Positions 23,595 through 34,441 of a stretch of DNA of 64,000 nucleotides are shown here, one piece after another. The notes below the pieces were generated by a model that saw nothing but the letters and a program-made list of their open reading frames with translations, made no database searches and was not told the DNA's origin. Position numbers and translations under genes: made by a program. The DNA is taken from the NCBI GenBank assembly GCA_905182995.1, contig CAJJDP010000026.1, positions 66,442-130,441 of the forward strand, in the 5' to 3' direction. This DNA is from Paramecium octaurelia (Eukaryota; Ciliophora; Oligohymenophorea; Peniculida; Parameciidae). Within the stretch, counting starts at the first letter, position 1; every line of letters begins with the position of its first letter.

Positions 23595-25254
23595 TCAATT
23601 ATTTGGTTGTAAACTTGTAGGTCTTCTGCAGTTAGGGCAATTTCTTTATTATGCAAACCATTATTGAATGCAGTTTAGATGGAATTTATGACTACATTAA
23701 TAATTTATTATACCCACAAGTAGTTGTCACCGCATTTTGATTTGTAAGCTCTGACAAGCAAATACTACATTAATCAATTTAATTGGTTTTTTGTGGAGGT
23801 CTTATTGGCGCAGATGGTTAAATCCTTAAAAGCTACCTTTCTTGGGACAAAGATAGAACTTAATTCCTTTATCGATTAGAATTATTATTTTAATTAATGC
23901 TTTATTAATTTCTTTATGACTGGGGTTAATTGCCTGCGTATATGGGGAGGTAATTTCTAGAAGGCCTTGAATCAAAGTTGTAAGAAATGTTATTTCTATT
24001 TTGTTGGGAATTGTGGTTATTAATATAAGTTTCTAGATTCAAAGAAATATTGGTTCTATCTCTTTGATGATGTTATTAATATTATTAAATTCTGCTAGGT
24101 TAAGAATTGCGGTTCCCACCAAAATACTCAGTAGGCATCTGATATCTGCGTTCCTAAGTACTATCATATATGTCATAATCATTAATTGTCACTGGAAAAA
24201 TTTGATTACTTGGATTTCTATACCTTTTTATTACCATCATTATAAAATAAAACAACAATATTGGCCCAATAACACATGGGATAATAATGGAGGCTAACAT
24301 CGCACTATCTTAGCCGTCATCCTCAGCGGATTAAGAGGGGTAATTAAATCCAATTTATAAATGACTATTATCTTAATAAGACTCTGATTTGAAAACAGCA
24401 AACCAAAGAAATCTTTATGATTCTGGCAAATTAATGGGAATTTAAGCTAAAACTGTTCCATGTCCACCTGTGATATTAAATAATTAACTATATTTGCCAT
24501 TTTTACCATCCTTTGGACTCATAAGAGCTTTAGTTTTATAAATCTAAATAGTTAAGCAATCGTCACAATCAGCCTAGGTTTCAAATAACTATAAGTACTG
24601 CAAAGTCCAGCCTCAAATCGTTTCCTAATGAATGATAGAGATCAACCGAGAAGTACTTTATTGTATTAGTATTAATAAATTCCACAAGTTTTATAGATCT
24701 TGGAACTATCTCCTCAGATAATTGATGACAATCATTCCCAATAAAAGAACTTAAACAAACACATCCTTTACTCTTTTATTACAATATTATTACCTAGCAA
24801 AACCCATTGAAACTACATTCGTTGTCACATTGATCTTAATCTTTGGCTGTGATTATTATTTTAAATGAATTATTCTATTTATTAGTAAGACAAGAAATAT
24901 AGATAATTCCTCTGTTTCTTTGCAACTTTAGAAATCTAGTTCTTCTATTTTCCAGTTAACTAAATAGAATAGAAATTTTTACCTTACTCTATCAATTTTT
25001 TCTCCTTATTTATATATTGGAAATAACCCAGGATTTGGTTTAACTTAATAGTCTGCAACTAATAAAAAATTAGGATCCCTATCTTATAGCTCTATCGTAA
25101 CGTAACAATACTTATTAGGAAGGGATGTAATCTAAAAACTAATATTTCTTGATGTTCCGAAATTAGCTGTCCAATTTTAATTCTCACTCATGTTAAGTGT
25201 CACTTAGCATTTAGCTTGGTTCATTATCAAGATGATGCTCAATAGATGGATCAT
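23595..25254 (-). CDS. Single-pass membrane protein with EGF-like and RING-H2 domains
   Basis: Signal peptide MIHLLSIILIMNQAKCQ starts at 25254. The luminal/extracellular part holds an EGF-like module (CDNECSFNGFC ... GCVCLSSFIGNDC). A transmembrane helix (MLASIIIPCVIGPILLFYF) lies at about two thirds, then an Asn/Gln-rich cytosolic segment, and a C-terminal RING-H2: CSICLSEL ... TTCGHKFHLNCIQQWF ... NCPNCRRP, followed by TSLQPNN and TGA. Several 22-28-nt introns were removed; one falls inside the RING between TCG and H. The layout resembles PA-TM-RING E3 ligases (membrane E3s of endosomes and the secretory path), but the luminal part is different. E3 activity is inferred from complete metal ligands. 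Confidence 0.85.
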
Positions 25255-26175
25255 GATATTTATTATTAAATATTAAATACACTTGATTAAAAAAATCATA
25301 AAATATTATAATTCAAGTCATCTCTTCTAAATGAAAAACTGCAACCATCTACTCAAAATATTCATTTCACTTTATATCTTGATTATCAAATTTAAATAAT
25401 TTTTAAATATAAATTCATCATTATTTTGTAAAATAATTTTTACTATATATTTAACATACTATATATTTATCAATTTATATTACACCTAATATAATTAAAA
25501 AGCAATGATCTGTCATAGTTGATATTGACTAAATGCTATTATTCGCTTCCCATTCTGGTTATAGTTCCAGACATTCAAAAAGTGTATCGCTTATATCTAG
25601 AATTTGAGAATTGAAATTCTAGTTGATTTCCTAAACCTCTATATTTATTGAGATCATAATATAATATTTATGTTACCCGAAGAACATTGCAGTTAATTGT
25701 AAAAACTAAAATAAATGAAAATGATTTGATAATGATGAATGATAATAAATTCTACAATAAAAAGATAGTTATAGGAAGTGGATAAATTTTAATTTTCCAT
25801 ATTTAAGTTATATTAAAAATATCATTTATTTACTTGTTTATTAGTGACATATTATTATTTGAATAATAGAAGCCTTAAAAAGTAATTTGCCATTGAAAAA
25901 TAGTCAGAATATCTGTATGTTTACCCTAATTTAATACTCGTTCGTTGGTTTGAAAAAAGTAAAATAATATGCCTTGAGTTTTTATTCAATTTGTAAAATA
26001 GTATTAAAATTATAGATTTATAAGTTCATAATATTATAAGTGTAAGCAATTTAGTCTTAATCCTCCAGATTTATTTGATGGATTACTCAAATATTTTCAC
26101 TTAGTTATTTGTTTGATTTTAAAAGAAGATATATATTAGAGCTTCTTAAATCGTGAAAAATTAATTAATAATTGC
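25255..26175. other. AT-rich intergenic region, divergent promoters
   Basis: About 920 bases between divergent RING and E2F genes. No ORF with coding character was found on either strand. Around 25540-25660 the GC content rises slightly, without a readable protein. Confidence 0.5.
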
Positions 26176-26910
26176 ATGAATTCGAAGCGAAAATAAATCA
26201 AATTGGAATCGGATAACAAAATTAGACAACAAGAGTACTCTAATGATGAGGATTCCTTCAATGAATCTAATGATGAAGAATTAAAGAGTAGTGGAAAGCT
26301 AAAAACACGACATGATAATTCTTTATCCGTCTTAACTAAAAAATTTGTTGAACTTATCCAAAATTCAAATGATCTTACAATTGATTTGAATATGGCTGTC
26401 AACGATTTAGGAGTTCAGAAGAGAAGAATATACGATATAACAAATGTATTAGAGGGAATAGGTTACATTGAAAAAATCTCAAAAAACAAAATTAAATGGG
26501 TAGGTGCCACCGATAATCCATAACTGGAAACAGAGCTCTAATAGATTAAATAAGAATTAGAATAACTATAAAATGAAGAAAAAACATACGATTTTTGGAT
26601 AGAGCACTTATAAAAAAATCTCTAAGAGAAGTTTTAGACAGAACCAGAAATCGCTAAATACACATTTCTAACCTAAGAGGACTTTAAGGAGCTCTCCAAA
26701 AGTTAATAAATTGATCATAAAGGTGAAACTTTATTTATTATTACTGCTCCTAAAGGTACATTAGTAGAAACCGTATTGGAAAATAATCCTGAATATCCTT
26801 ACTAAATCTACTTAAATAGTTCAAAAGTGCAGGGTTAAAATAATGAAATTCAAGTCTTCATTTGTTAAGATGAAAATTATCCAATCGAATATGATAGGAA
26901 ATAGAAATGA
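26176..26910 (+). CDS. E2F-family transcription factor
   Basis: Intronless frame of 244 residues starting [15 protein letters not shown]. Residues ~45-110 are the E2F winged-helix DNA-binding domain: [53 protein letters not shown]; the RRIYD contact motif is intact. A leucine/Gln-rich dimerisation helix (QLETELQQIKQELEQLQ) and a marked-box-like region ([16 protein letters not shown]) follow. It is short compared with animal E2F1-3 and has no clear RB-binding C-terminal acidic motif. Function: with a DP partner, it drives cell-cycle gene expression (family knowledge). Confidence 0.92.
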
Positions 26911-27471
26911 CATAATTAATTCAATTTATTATAAAATTTTTGCAGAATTCCATAGAAAGTTAAATGATTTACCAAATTTTTGATCAGAATCATAGAATTT
27001 TCATCTTTATAGATCATATTTGAAAGCAATTTCTTCTTATTGATTTATTATGATTTATGATTTGAAGAACTAATTGGATTTTAAATGATAATTGTATAAA
27101 TTATAATTATCATTCTATTGAAAATATATTTATAATTATACTATGCAAATGCATCACTATATTTGAAATAAATAAACTTAAAACTAAAGTACAATAGAAT
27201 ATGCAAGCGAAATATTAGTTAATAAACAAATTATTCCTATTTCAATTCTTCTAAATATCAAAGTTAATCTATTGAAGACACAAATAACAAGTGAATTAAT
27301 ATAATTGAGTTACTTCAGATTCAAAAATAAAGAATGAGTAAAAAAAATATCTTTTTAAGGGCAAATGCTAATTTGATTAAAGTACTTGAGCAAATAAACC
27401 TTAATTGAAATTTGTTTCTTCTTAATTAGATAAATATTGTATTGTTTTAAAATATTTTGCATGTATAAATC
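26911..27471. other. AT-rich intergenic region, convergent genes
   Basis: About 560 bases between convergent genes. It is very AT-rich with no supported feature. Confidence 0.6.
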
Positions 27472-28189
27472 TCATCTACCCAAGATATTTTTGGTACCTC
27501 TTGCTGCTTTGAAGTCATCACAAGGATGTCTATAGAATGAGATGATCTTCTTGCCCCATTAGAATTGGGATACCATGTAACCCTTCAAATTGATGTCATC
27601 CTTTGATCCTGGAATCCAATTATGAGTTTCTGTCAATTCTTCTAAATCTGCTTCTAATCCAGGATAGAAATCGTAATCCTCATGAACTATGCATAAATTT
27701 AAGAAGAGTACTGACGTAATCGTTTCTGTCTCCATATTACTCTAAATCTAATAAAGCCAAATGTTAATCCAAATAGTAATTGCTCCAAACAGCGCTGTGG
27801 AAAGTAAGCTCATTTTCTAAGTCTTCTAATTCTTTGCTTTAACTGGAAACAACTTGATGACAAATACGTTCGACATCAAATTCTTTATTAAGGAGAGTCT
27901 CATGACCCTTTTACACCTTATCAACTAATCCTTCGGTTGTGATTTATTCTTTCCAGTAATTCCAATCAATTTCCTATCATTGAATTAAGGCTATTACTTG
28001 AGCTGCACCTGTGGTAGGTTTTGAATAAAAATTAAACAAGGAACTTAATTATGATGTGTAAAATCTGCTCTCTAATGTATTGGCTTTAGCAGTAAGAGTT
28101 TACAACCATTTATTGATCCTATCCAAATTAGCACTTGGACGAGCTGCAACTGTCTTGCTTCTTGTTTGGTTGACAATTAATCTTCTCAT
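27472..28189 (-). CDS. Mitochondrial ATP synthase subunit d
   Basis: Introns at 27687-27711 and 27974-27997 give an exact frame of 222 residues. The N-terminus MRRLIVNQTRSKTVAARPS is basic and could be a targeting sequence. The core EIDWNYWKEQITTEGLVDKV matches the family hallmark IDWAYYKANVAKAGLVDDF. The C-terminal part (EDYDFYPGLEADLEELTE ... QFQWGKKIISFYRHP) is ciliate-specific. Subunit d belongs to the peripheral stalk of F1Fo ATP synthase in the inner membrane. Ciliate ATP synthase is known to be very divergent, so recognition rests mainly on the IDW block. Confidence 0.8.
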
Positions 28190-28434
28190 ATCCAAAATTA
28201 AATATTTAATATATTAGACACTCATTCATTTTCTAGATTACATCCTTATTCAAACTGAATAAAAATCAAAAGAATGAGAGAGAATTCAAATCAATTAAGT
28301 ATATTATAGAGAATAGAGGGAATGTTCAATTATAAAATTGATTAAACTATTTCAAATTATTGCTATTAATTCAAAATATGAACAAAAATTATTTATGAAG
28401 TAATTAATGGTAATATATAAAAAATCAAGTTGAA

Positions 28435-29736
28435 TGTAAATACATATATTACTCAATCTCACCAAATAAATCTAGCAATGAATGTCGCATAGGTTTAAAA
28501 CTATATTTGAAACCGATTAGATTTCTATTTGGAGAGAGATGATTTATGTTGACCTTTTCTAACTTTTCAGGAAAGTTTTTATAAGTATGAAATTTCTGTA
28601 ACTACTTCTTAAATTCGTCAACAGACTAATGAAAAGATTATACATATACATTTTTTTATTTATCTGTTTTCATACGCTATTCAAGTTACTCTTCAATAGT
28701 TTATTTAAATACAGATCTTGTTAGATGCATTACTGGTATTTTTTTTTCAAAAAATTTTCTTTTCTTTTGTCTTTCATGCAATTCTTTTACATTTTCAAAC
28801 ATGTCAACATCATTTTGAAGTACTCCATTCTTAGTTATACATCTTTGAGGCCTATTTGGTGTTGACATTTCCACTTGAAATTCATAATCCTACAAAATTT
28901 ATTCTGTCAAAATATTGAAATCTAATAGCGTATTTAATTTAATTTCTGTTTCATTTCCTTAGATCAATCCTAATTTAGACAATACCATATTATTCATGAC
29001 TTGAGATTAATAATTAATTCTTTTAATGTAACTCTTAACATACTCTATTCCATGTTTACGTGCTGCACTATCACTAGATTCTTTTATAAAATTCATGGCT
29101 CTGTCATGATATTCTTTTGCCAATCTTAATTCTCCTTAAACGTAATAAAGAACCCCAAAATAATCATATATTGTTGCTTCATTTTCAGTGTCATTCAAAT
29201 ACCAAACATATTAGAGAGCTTTCTTCAGAAATATCTTACTGAGTTGATACTATTATTATAGTTTACACAAATCCCCCATTTAAATTAGAGCATCAATTTT
29301 TAGAGTTTAATTGTTTTAAACGTCGGCCAAAACTCTAAGTACATTGTAAATATATAAGCCATTGGCAAATTCTCTGTTGGATATATACATATCTGCCAGT
29401 ATATGAAGTGATTTACCGAATATATTCAGATCATAGGCTATACATTACTAAACCAATTTCCTTGTTGCTACACTATTGTAAGAATGATTTACTATCTATA
29501 GCTTCATCTAATTATCTATCATAAATCAGTTTTAGCAACTCTTTTTTCTAAGTATTTAACTGAATAGTCACAGAATTCTCTTCTAATAGGAGTTTCCTTG
29601 ATGTAGAGAGAACTTGATTATGCTTTGTGTATAAGTATGGCAATTTAACAACCTTACGAGAAGAAATACTCTAATTGTTCAGTGTAGTTTCAATTAGAGA
29701 TGAATTTGTAACTTGTCTGGCCTTTGTTGATTTCAT
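28435..29736 (-). CDS. TPR-like helical repeat protein
   Basis: Starts MKSTKARQVTNSSLIETT; about 415 residues after one or two introns (one near 29450). The middle is tetratricopeptide-like: ALIQMGDLCKLQQQYQLSK, FLKKALQYVWYLNDTENEA, IYDYFGVLYYVQGELRLAKE, spaced about 35-40 residues. The C-terminal third is Lys/Gln-rich with RPQRCITKNGVLQNDVD and SPNRNLIGFKYSF, and ends EQYMYLHST. TPRs bind partner proteins; no specific family was recognised. It starts only 20 nt after the stop of the LRR gene on the same strand. Confidence 0.65.
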
Positions 29737-29755
29737 TGAGTTAAAATAAATAAAA

Positions 29756-30933
29756 TCATAATACTAATTTCTTTCCAAACTTCTTTTTTGTTTTCTACAA
29801 TGCCTTCTAATCATCGAATCTGTTGCCCATCAACACCAATTAAAAGTTTTCTCCTGTTTATAGTAAGAATTTCTCTATAGCATCTCTCGATTAATCATCA
29901 ATCTAATTCATTGATAGATTTATCAACCACAATCTTGAGTTCTTGATCACATACCAATTATTGTCTATCTACTGAATTGGTTCTAAGTAAGGCACAAGTT
30001 CTTCGGTTCCTTTTTTCTTTACTTTCTTATTTCGTTCAATGATAGCATCTCTCTCCTTTTCTTTTGTCTTATACTCGTCATACTCTTCTTGACTCATCTG
30101 GAATCTCCCTATACTCTAAGTAATTCCTTATAAGTCCTCAAAGGATTGTATTCCATTCTTAGCTAAACCAAGAAATTCCATTAAGCTATTTTAACCCAAC
30201 ATTTTTCCTATCAAGTTCAAAGCTTCCTTTGATAATTTATTATCGTATAAATCCAAACATTTTAAATTTTGGACATTCAAAGTTAAAGTTTGAATTTGCT
30301 AATTTGCTAATCATTATCGAGGTTAAATTTATACTTAGTTAGCAAGATCTTAATGTTAAAAATTCGATCTGCTGCACTTGCTATAAGAAGTTTTCGTTAA
30401 CTTGCTGCCAATCAATAAACAACTTTTTAACTTTGTTTTCAGGATTATTTATTATTGCTGCAATCTATTAGTATTACCTAGCTGTTAAACCATTATTTGA
30501 CATTTTGATTGTTGTCAACCCACTAACACCTGCACAATAATCCAGTAATCTTAATGTAAATAGATCAATTTTTATCTATGTCACCATATATAATCAAAAT
30601 TACAGAATTTATTTGAATCATTTAAGGCACTTGATCTCCATCTAGTTCTTCAGGGTTCCTAAATTTTGTATTTTCATCGAAATCGTTTAGGTCTATCATT
30701 TGAGTTGGCAATATAAAGGATGGATGTCGAGCTATTCCTATTGTTTGACATAGTATTTCCATATTGTCAAATATATTATTTTTCATCATGGCACTGAGTT
30801 CTGGCTTGAAGTAATTCAGATATTCATTCAGCTATTCCATTTATTCATTTGAATAATCGATATATTCATAAAATAAGGGGATTTCTGGAAACATGGGTTC
30901 CAGCGGTTTTCTCTCTTCCTTTTTGGGTGGCAT
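29756..30933 (-). CDS. Leucine-rich-repeat protein
   Basis: Starts MPPKKEERKPLEPMFPEIP; about 380 residues with a short intron. Repeats of the ribonuclease-inhibitor/TCTE1-like class are visible: FTLRLLDYCAGVSGLTTIKM, NNGLTAQQYQQIAAIINN, KVKKLFIDWQQVNENF, IEFLTLRSCQLS and, near the end, FQLVLMGNRFDDQKALQ. The last residues are basic (KTKKKFGKKLVL). LRR proteins of this type are common in axonemes, but no specific orthologue was recognised. Confidence 0.7.
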
Positions 30934-31403
30934 ATAATTTTTAATTATAAATATAAATTATATCTTTAAAACTTTATATTAGCATAATGTATAATGTAAT
31001 AGCACAAAATTGTACCATCTCGAGTTTGTAACTTTATTAATAATTCAGGTCTAATGATAAGAAGGGTTCACAAATAGCAAACATACTTGTTTCTTTATGT
31101 AATTATTAATTAATTTGATATGAAGAACTAATAAATCGATCTGGTCTGCATCTTTAATTTTGTGTAACATAAAAAAATATTTGCATTTTCTTAACAGATT
31201 ATCATATTAAAAATACATATAAATATAAATTATTTTGAAAACAGCTAAAAATATAGCTAATTCTCTTATCAGTTTAATACTGTTATCTACTTTTGTATAT
31301 TGTTAATCGTAATTATTATTCTTTCTTCATTATGATGATTTCATTAATCATTAATATAATTTTTATGTGCACTCGTATTCATGCATCCTACAATAGCAAC
31401 GCC
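30934..31403. other. AT-rich divergent intergenic region
   Basis: About 470 bases. A + frame upstream of 31404 gives a hydrophobic stretch (MYIVNRNYYSFFIMMISL), which could be an N-terminal extension of the next gene but is more likely spacer. Confidence 0.5.
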
Positions 31404-32450
31404 ATGATGTACCTTAAATTACGTGAGGAAGGCTGTGATAAGAATTCTGCTAGAAAATATTGTCGAAAACAGTTCTGCAAAGTAGGGTCACATTAAATTA
31501 GATCGATTAAACATAATCCTTTATCGGACCACCAGGACATAAAATATTAAAAATATTGCCAGACAAATTATTGGGAGAAAAAGGTTGGCAGCATGGTTTC
31601 CTTATGAAATATGATTTGGGTGTTGGTTATAAAGAATCAGCAGGTAACATATTTATTTTATACAGATTTGAATGAAAAATTTACACCTGCCGAAATGGCC
31701 ATCCTTAAATAATACAATGAATATGAGAAAAAGAAAAATGCCATGTTGCTACAAAAAATGTTAGCCGTCAAAAAGTATGCAGATTCCTTAAAACCTCCAA
31801 AATTGGATGTTTTTAGTAAAAGTTATTTACAAAGAGTAAAATAAATTTCATAAGAACTACGAGAGAGTTAATCAAAACCTAAGAAATACTTTGAATTTGG
31901 TGATATGAAGTTCTATGCTCTTGTAGATTATTTAAGTAGATAAGGATCCAAATAAGATTTGATGCACATTAATTTCGATCCTATTGTTAAAGAAGACATT
32001 AAATTTAAAACAGAAAATAGTCATAAAGTAAATACTGCTAGAACTTTCAGAAGGATGGGAACAATAAGTAATATAGAAAAGGAAGCTAATTTCATCATGG
32101 CCTTGCAATAATAAGCTCCTTTAGGACAAGATTTAGAAAAGATTAAGCAAAAACCTGAGGTGCTGTCACTTTTGAAGTTGAATCATCAAAAGATGGATTT
32201 AGCTGAAGAATTCAACTCAACATAATATTTATTTACTCCAACTAATGCATAAACCTAATAATTAAATTCAGTTGATGATGATGCTATGAAATCTTTTGTT
32301 TAATAATTTTATTCAAAATAATATGATGAAAAATCAAACTTATTAATGCCATTTAAAAGAAATATAAGAATGAGAACCCAAGCAAACAGTGATTCCAAAA
32401 AGACCCCGAGGAGACCGACTAATAAAGTCAAAACATAAAGCATATCTTGA
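31404..32450 (+). CDS. Hypothetical conserved-looking protein
   Basis: A 20-nt intron after the first ~25 codons and a 22-nt intron near 31645 give an exact frame of 334 residues. The N-terminus has CDKNSARKYCRKQFCK and then GPPGHKILKILPDKLLGEKG and GFLMKYDLGVGYKESADL. The rest is helical and basic (AEMAILKQYNEYEKKKN, KKYFEFGDMKFYALVDYL) and ends in a Ser/Arg/Thr-rich tail KKTPRRPTNKVKTQSIS. I do not recognise a family. The start is chosen at the tandem Met 31404/31407. Confidence 0.6.
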
Positions 32451-32600
32451 TTATAAAATGCAATTTAAAATGATATTTCTTCATTTAAAAAATATATTAA
32501 ATTTATTAAATTATTTATCTTCCAGTAATTTAGGTTTGAAAAAGATCAAATATTAAATACTACAAAATTTGGCAAATTTACTATCAAATATAGAATGCTA

Positions 32601-34301
32601 TCATAAATCAGTTTTCTCTTTTTAAGCTTCTTGTTATTGATCATCAAAATTCTTTATTAATGCATTTTCATTTTAGTTTTTTTGATTGTTATCAATAAAT
32701 TATTAAAATTAATTATCATCTACGTTTGAGCTGACATTTTCCTATTGATGTTATTTCATATATTCATTATTTTAATTTTCATTAATCTAATTTTATTATT
32801 ATTATTGTTAAAACGATTACTAATATTGTTATTATTATTATTGTTATTACTATTATTGTTATTGTTATTGTTATTATTGTTATTATTATTATTATTGTTA
32901 CTCTAACTTGATTTCTGCATTTTATTAAAAAATTGTATTTTATTGTTACGTCTTAGAATTATTCAATAAGGAATCCTTATTGTTTGATTGCTCATCTTAT
33001 CTATTTTGGGATTTTATAATTTAACTTGTGTTTTATAGAGGCTGGTGTTCATCAAAATTTCTTAACTAACTAATGTTACTATGTATCCCACTAGGTTTTT
33101 GATTATCTAACCATTTTATTCTTTTGCCATCTTCCCATTCAGATAAAAAGGTTTTGTCTGGTTCTGGTTCAGTTTCGCCTTCCTTAATTTTGCCTTTGAT
33201 TGTAAGTGTAACAACCCCATTTAGTTTACCCATTCTCCATTGACCTGACAATTTTTTTCCATCTGGCCATTCTAATTCTCCAAAACCTGATTTTATGTCT
33301 TTTAAATAATTTCCTGTATATTTTCTCTTGTCTAAAAAGGATTTAATCAATTATTTATATATACCTGGCCATATGAACTCTCCCTTTCCTTCCATTCTTC
33401 CTTCTACCCACTCTCCATCATAGATTCTTCCATCCTACCATTCATATCTTCCTGGTCCATGAAATACATCATTTTTAAATAAACCAGTATAGCTTTCTAA
33501 TTTGCCAGTTTTCTTATTCTTCCTGTTACTCCAGGTAAAGGATCCTTATCCATTTTTCTTACCTAATTTATATTAACCTTAATAATTAGTGCCGTCTGGC
33601 CATGTTTCAATTCCTTTTCCATCTGGTCTTCCACATAAGAAATCACCATCATACTTGAAACCATCTTATCTTGTAAACTTACCCTTTCCACTTATTTCAC
33701 CCATTTTAAATTACCCTTTTGAATTATAGTTTGTTTAATACCAGTGTAAAAAGAGCCATCTTTGAATATTTTTCTGCCTTCTCCATTAGGAATTCCATCT
33801 ATCACTTGACCCTCGTAGACTTGGTGATCAAGATAATATATTTTGCCTAAACCAAAGGGTTTTCCTTCAGCCCATTATCCTACATAAACATCTCCATTTA
33901 ATAATAAATAACTAGTTATTTAGATAGAGTTATTACGGAGTATCTATTAGAGGTATTCTTTTATAATTAGGAGTAAGAGTAGCCTTAATTTCAAGCCTTG
34001 GTAATTTCTAAAGTTGTTTTTTCACAATAGCAGGATATTGATCAATAAATTCTTGTTAGGCCTAAAATGTAAGTGGTTAGAGACCTTAGGGACAATTGTC
34101 CTCAATCTCATATGATTTAAGTTGAATTGGATCTATGTCTACAGTTTATTGTTCTTTTTATTGATCTTATTCCTTTCCTTCGTTCTTATCCGCATTTTGG
34201 AGAAGATCAGCACTTTGCTATTAAGTGGCCTCGTTTACAGGGGGATCCTCTAGATAATAATCATCTTCAATTTTCTGTTGACACGAACAAGTGACACCCA
34301 T
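32601..34301 (-). CDS. MORN-repeat protein, N-acylation site, C-terminal polyglutamine
   Basis: Start MGVTCSCQQKIEDD at 34301: Gly2 with Cys5 and Cys7 fits dual myristoylation/palmitoylation. After ~110 acidic, Gln-rich residues come about eight or more MORN repeats (GDVYVGQWAEGKPFGLGK, YEGQVIDGIPNGEGRKIF, YTGNYLKDIKSGFGELEW and others) interrupted by short introns. The C-terminal ~130 residues are Gln/Asn-rich with an uninterrupted run of 25 Gln at 32826-32900, read from 17 TAA, 7 CAA and 1 TAG codons. It ends EAQKEKTDL. MORN repeats bind membranes and phosphoinositides; a cortical membrane location is inferred from the acylation signal. Total about 540 residues. Confidence 0.85.
32826..32900 (-). 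repeat. Trinucleotide repeat coding for 25 glutamines
   Basis: Seventy-five bases of TAA/CAA/TAG codons on the minus strand in frame with the MORN protein. Read with the standard code it would be a wall of stops. Confidence 0.9.
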
Positions 34302-34441
34302 TTGAATCTAATAAAATATATATTAAATAGTTTTTATTTCTTTTTAAAAATTAAGATGAAATAAATTGATGTTTTAAATGATAATGGGAAAGATTTATCA
34401 TATTCATAAAGAGATAAATTACAATTAATTTAATTCTGAAA

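Noticed and set aside
25500..25680. Slightly GC-richer patch as a possible gene
   Set aside because: No frame on either strand gives a protein-like sequence longer than about 25 residues.
32824..32900. Non-coding microsatellite
   Set aside because: It is in frame with the MORN protein and codes for glutamine in this genetic code.
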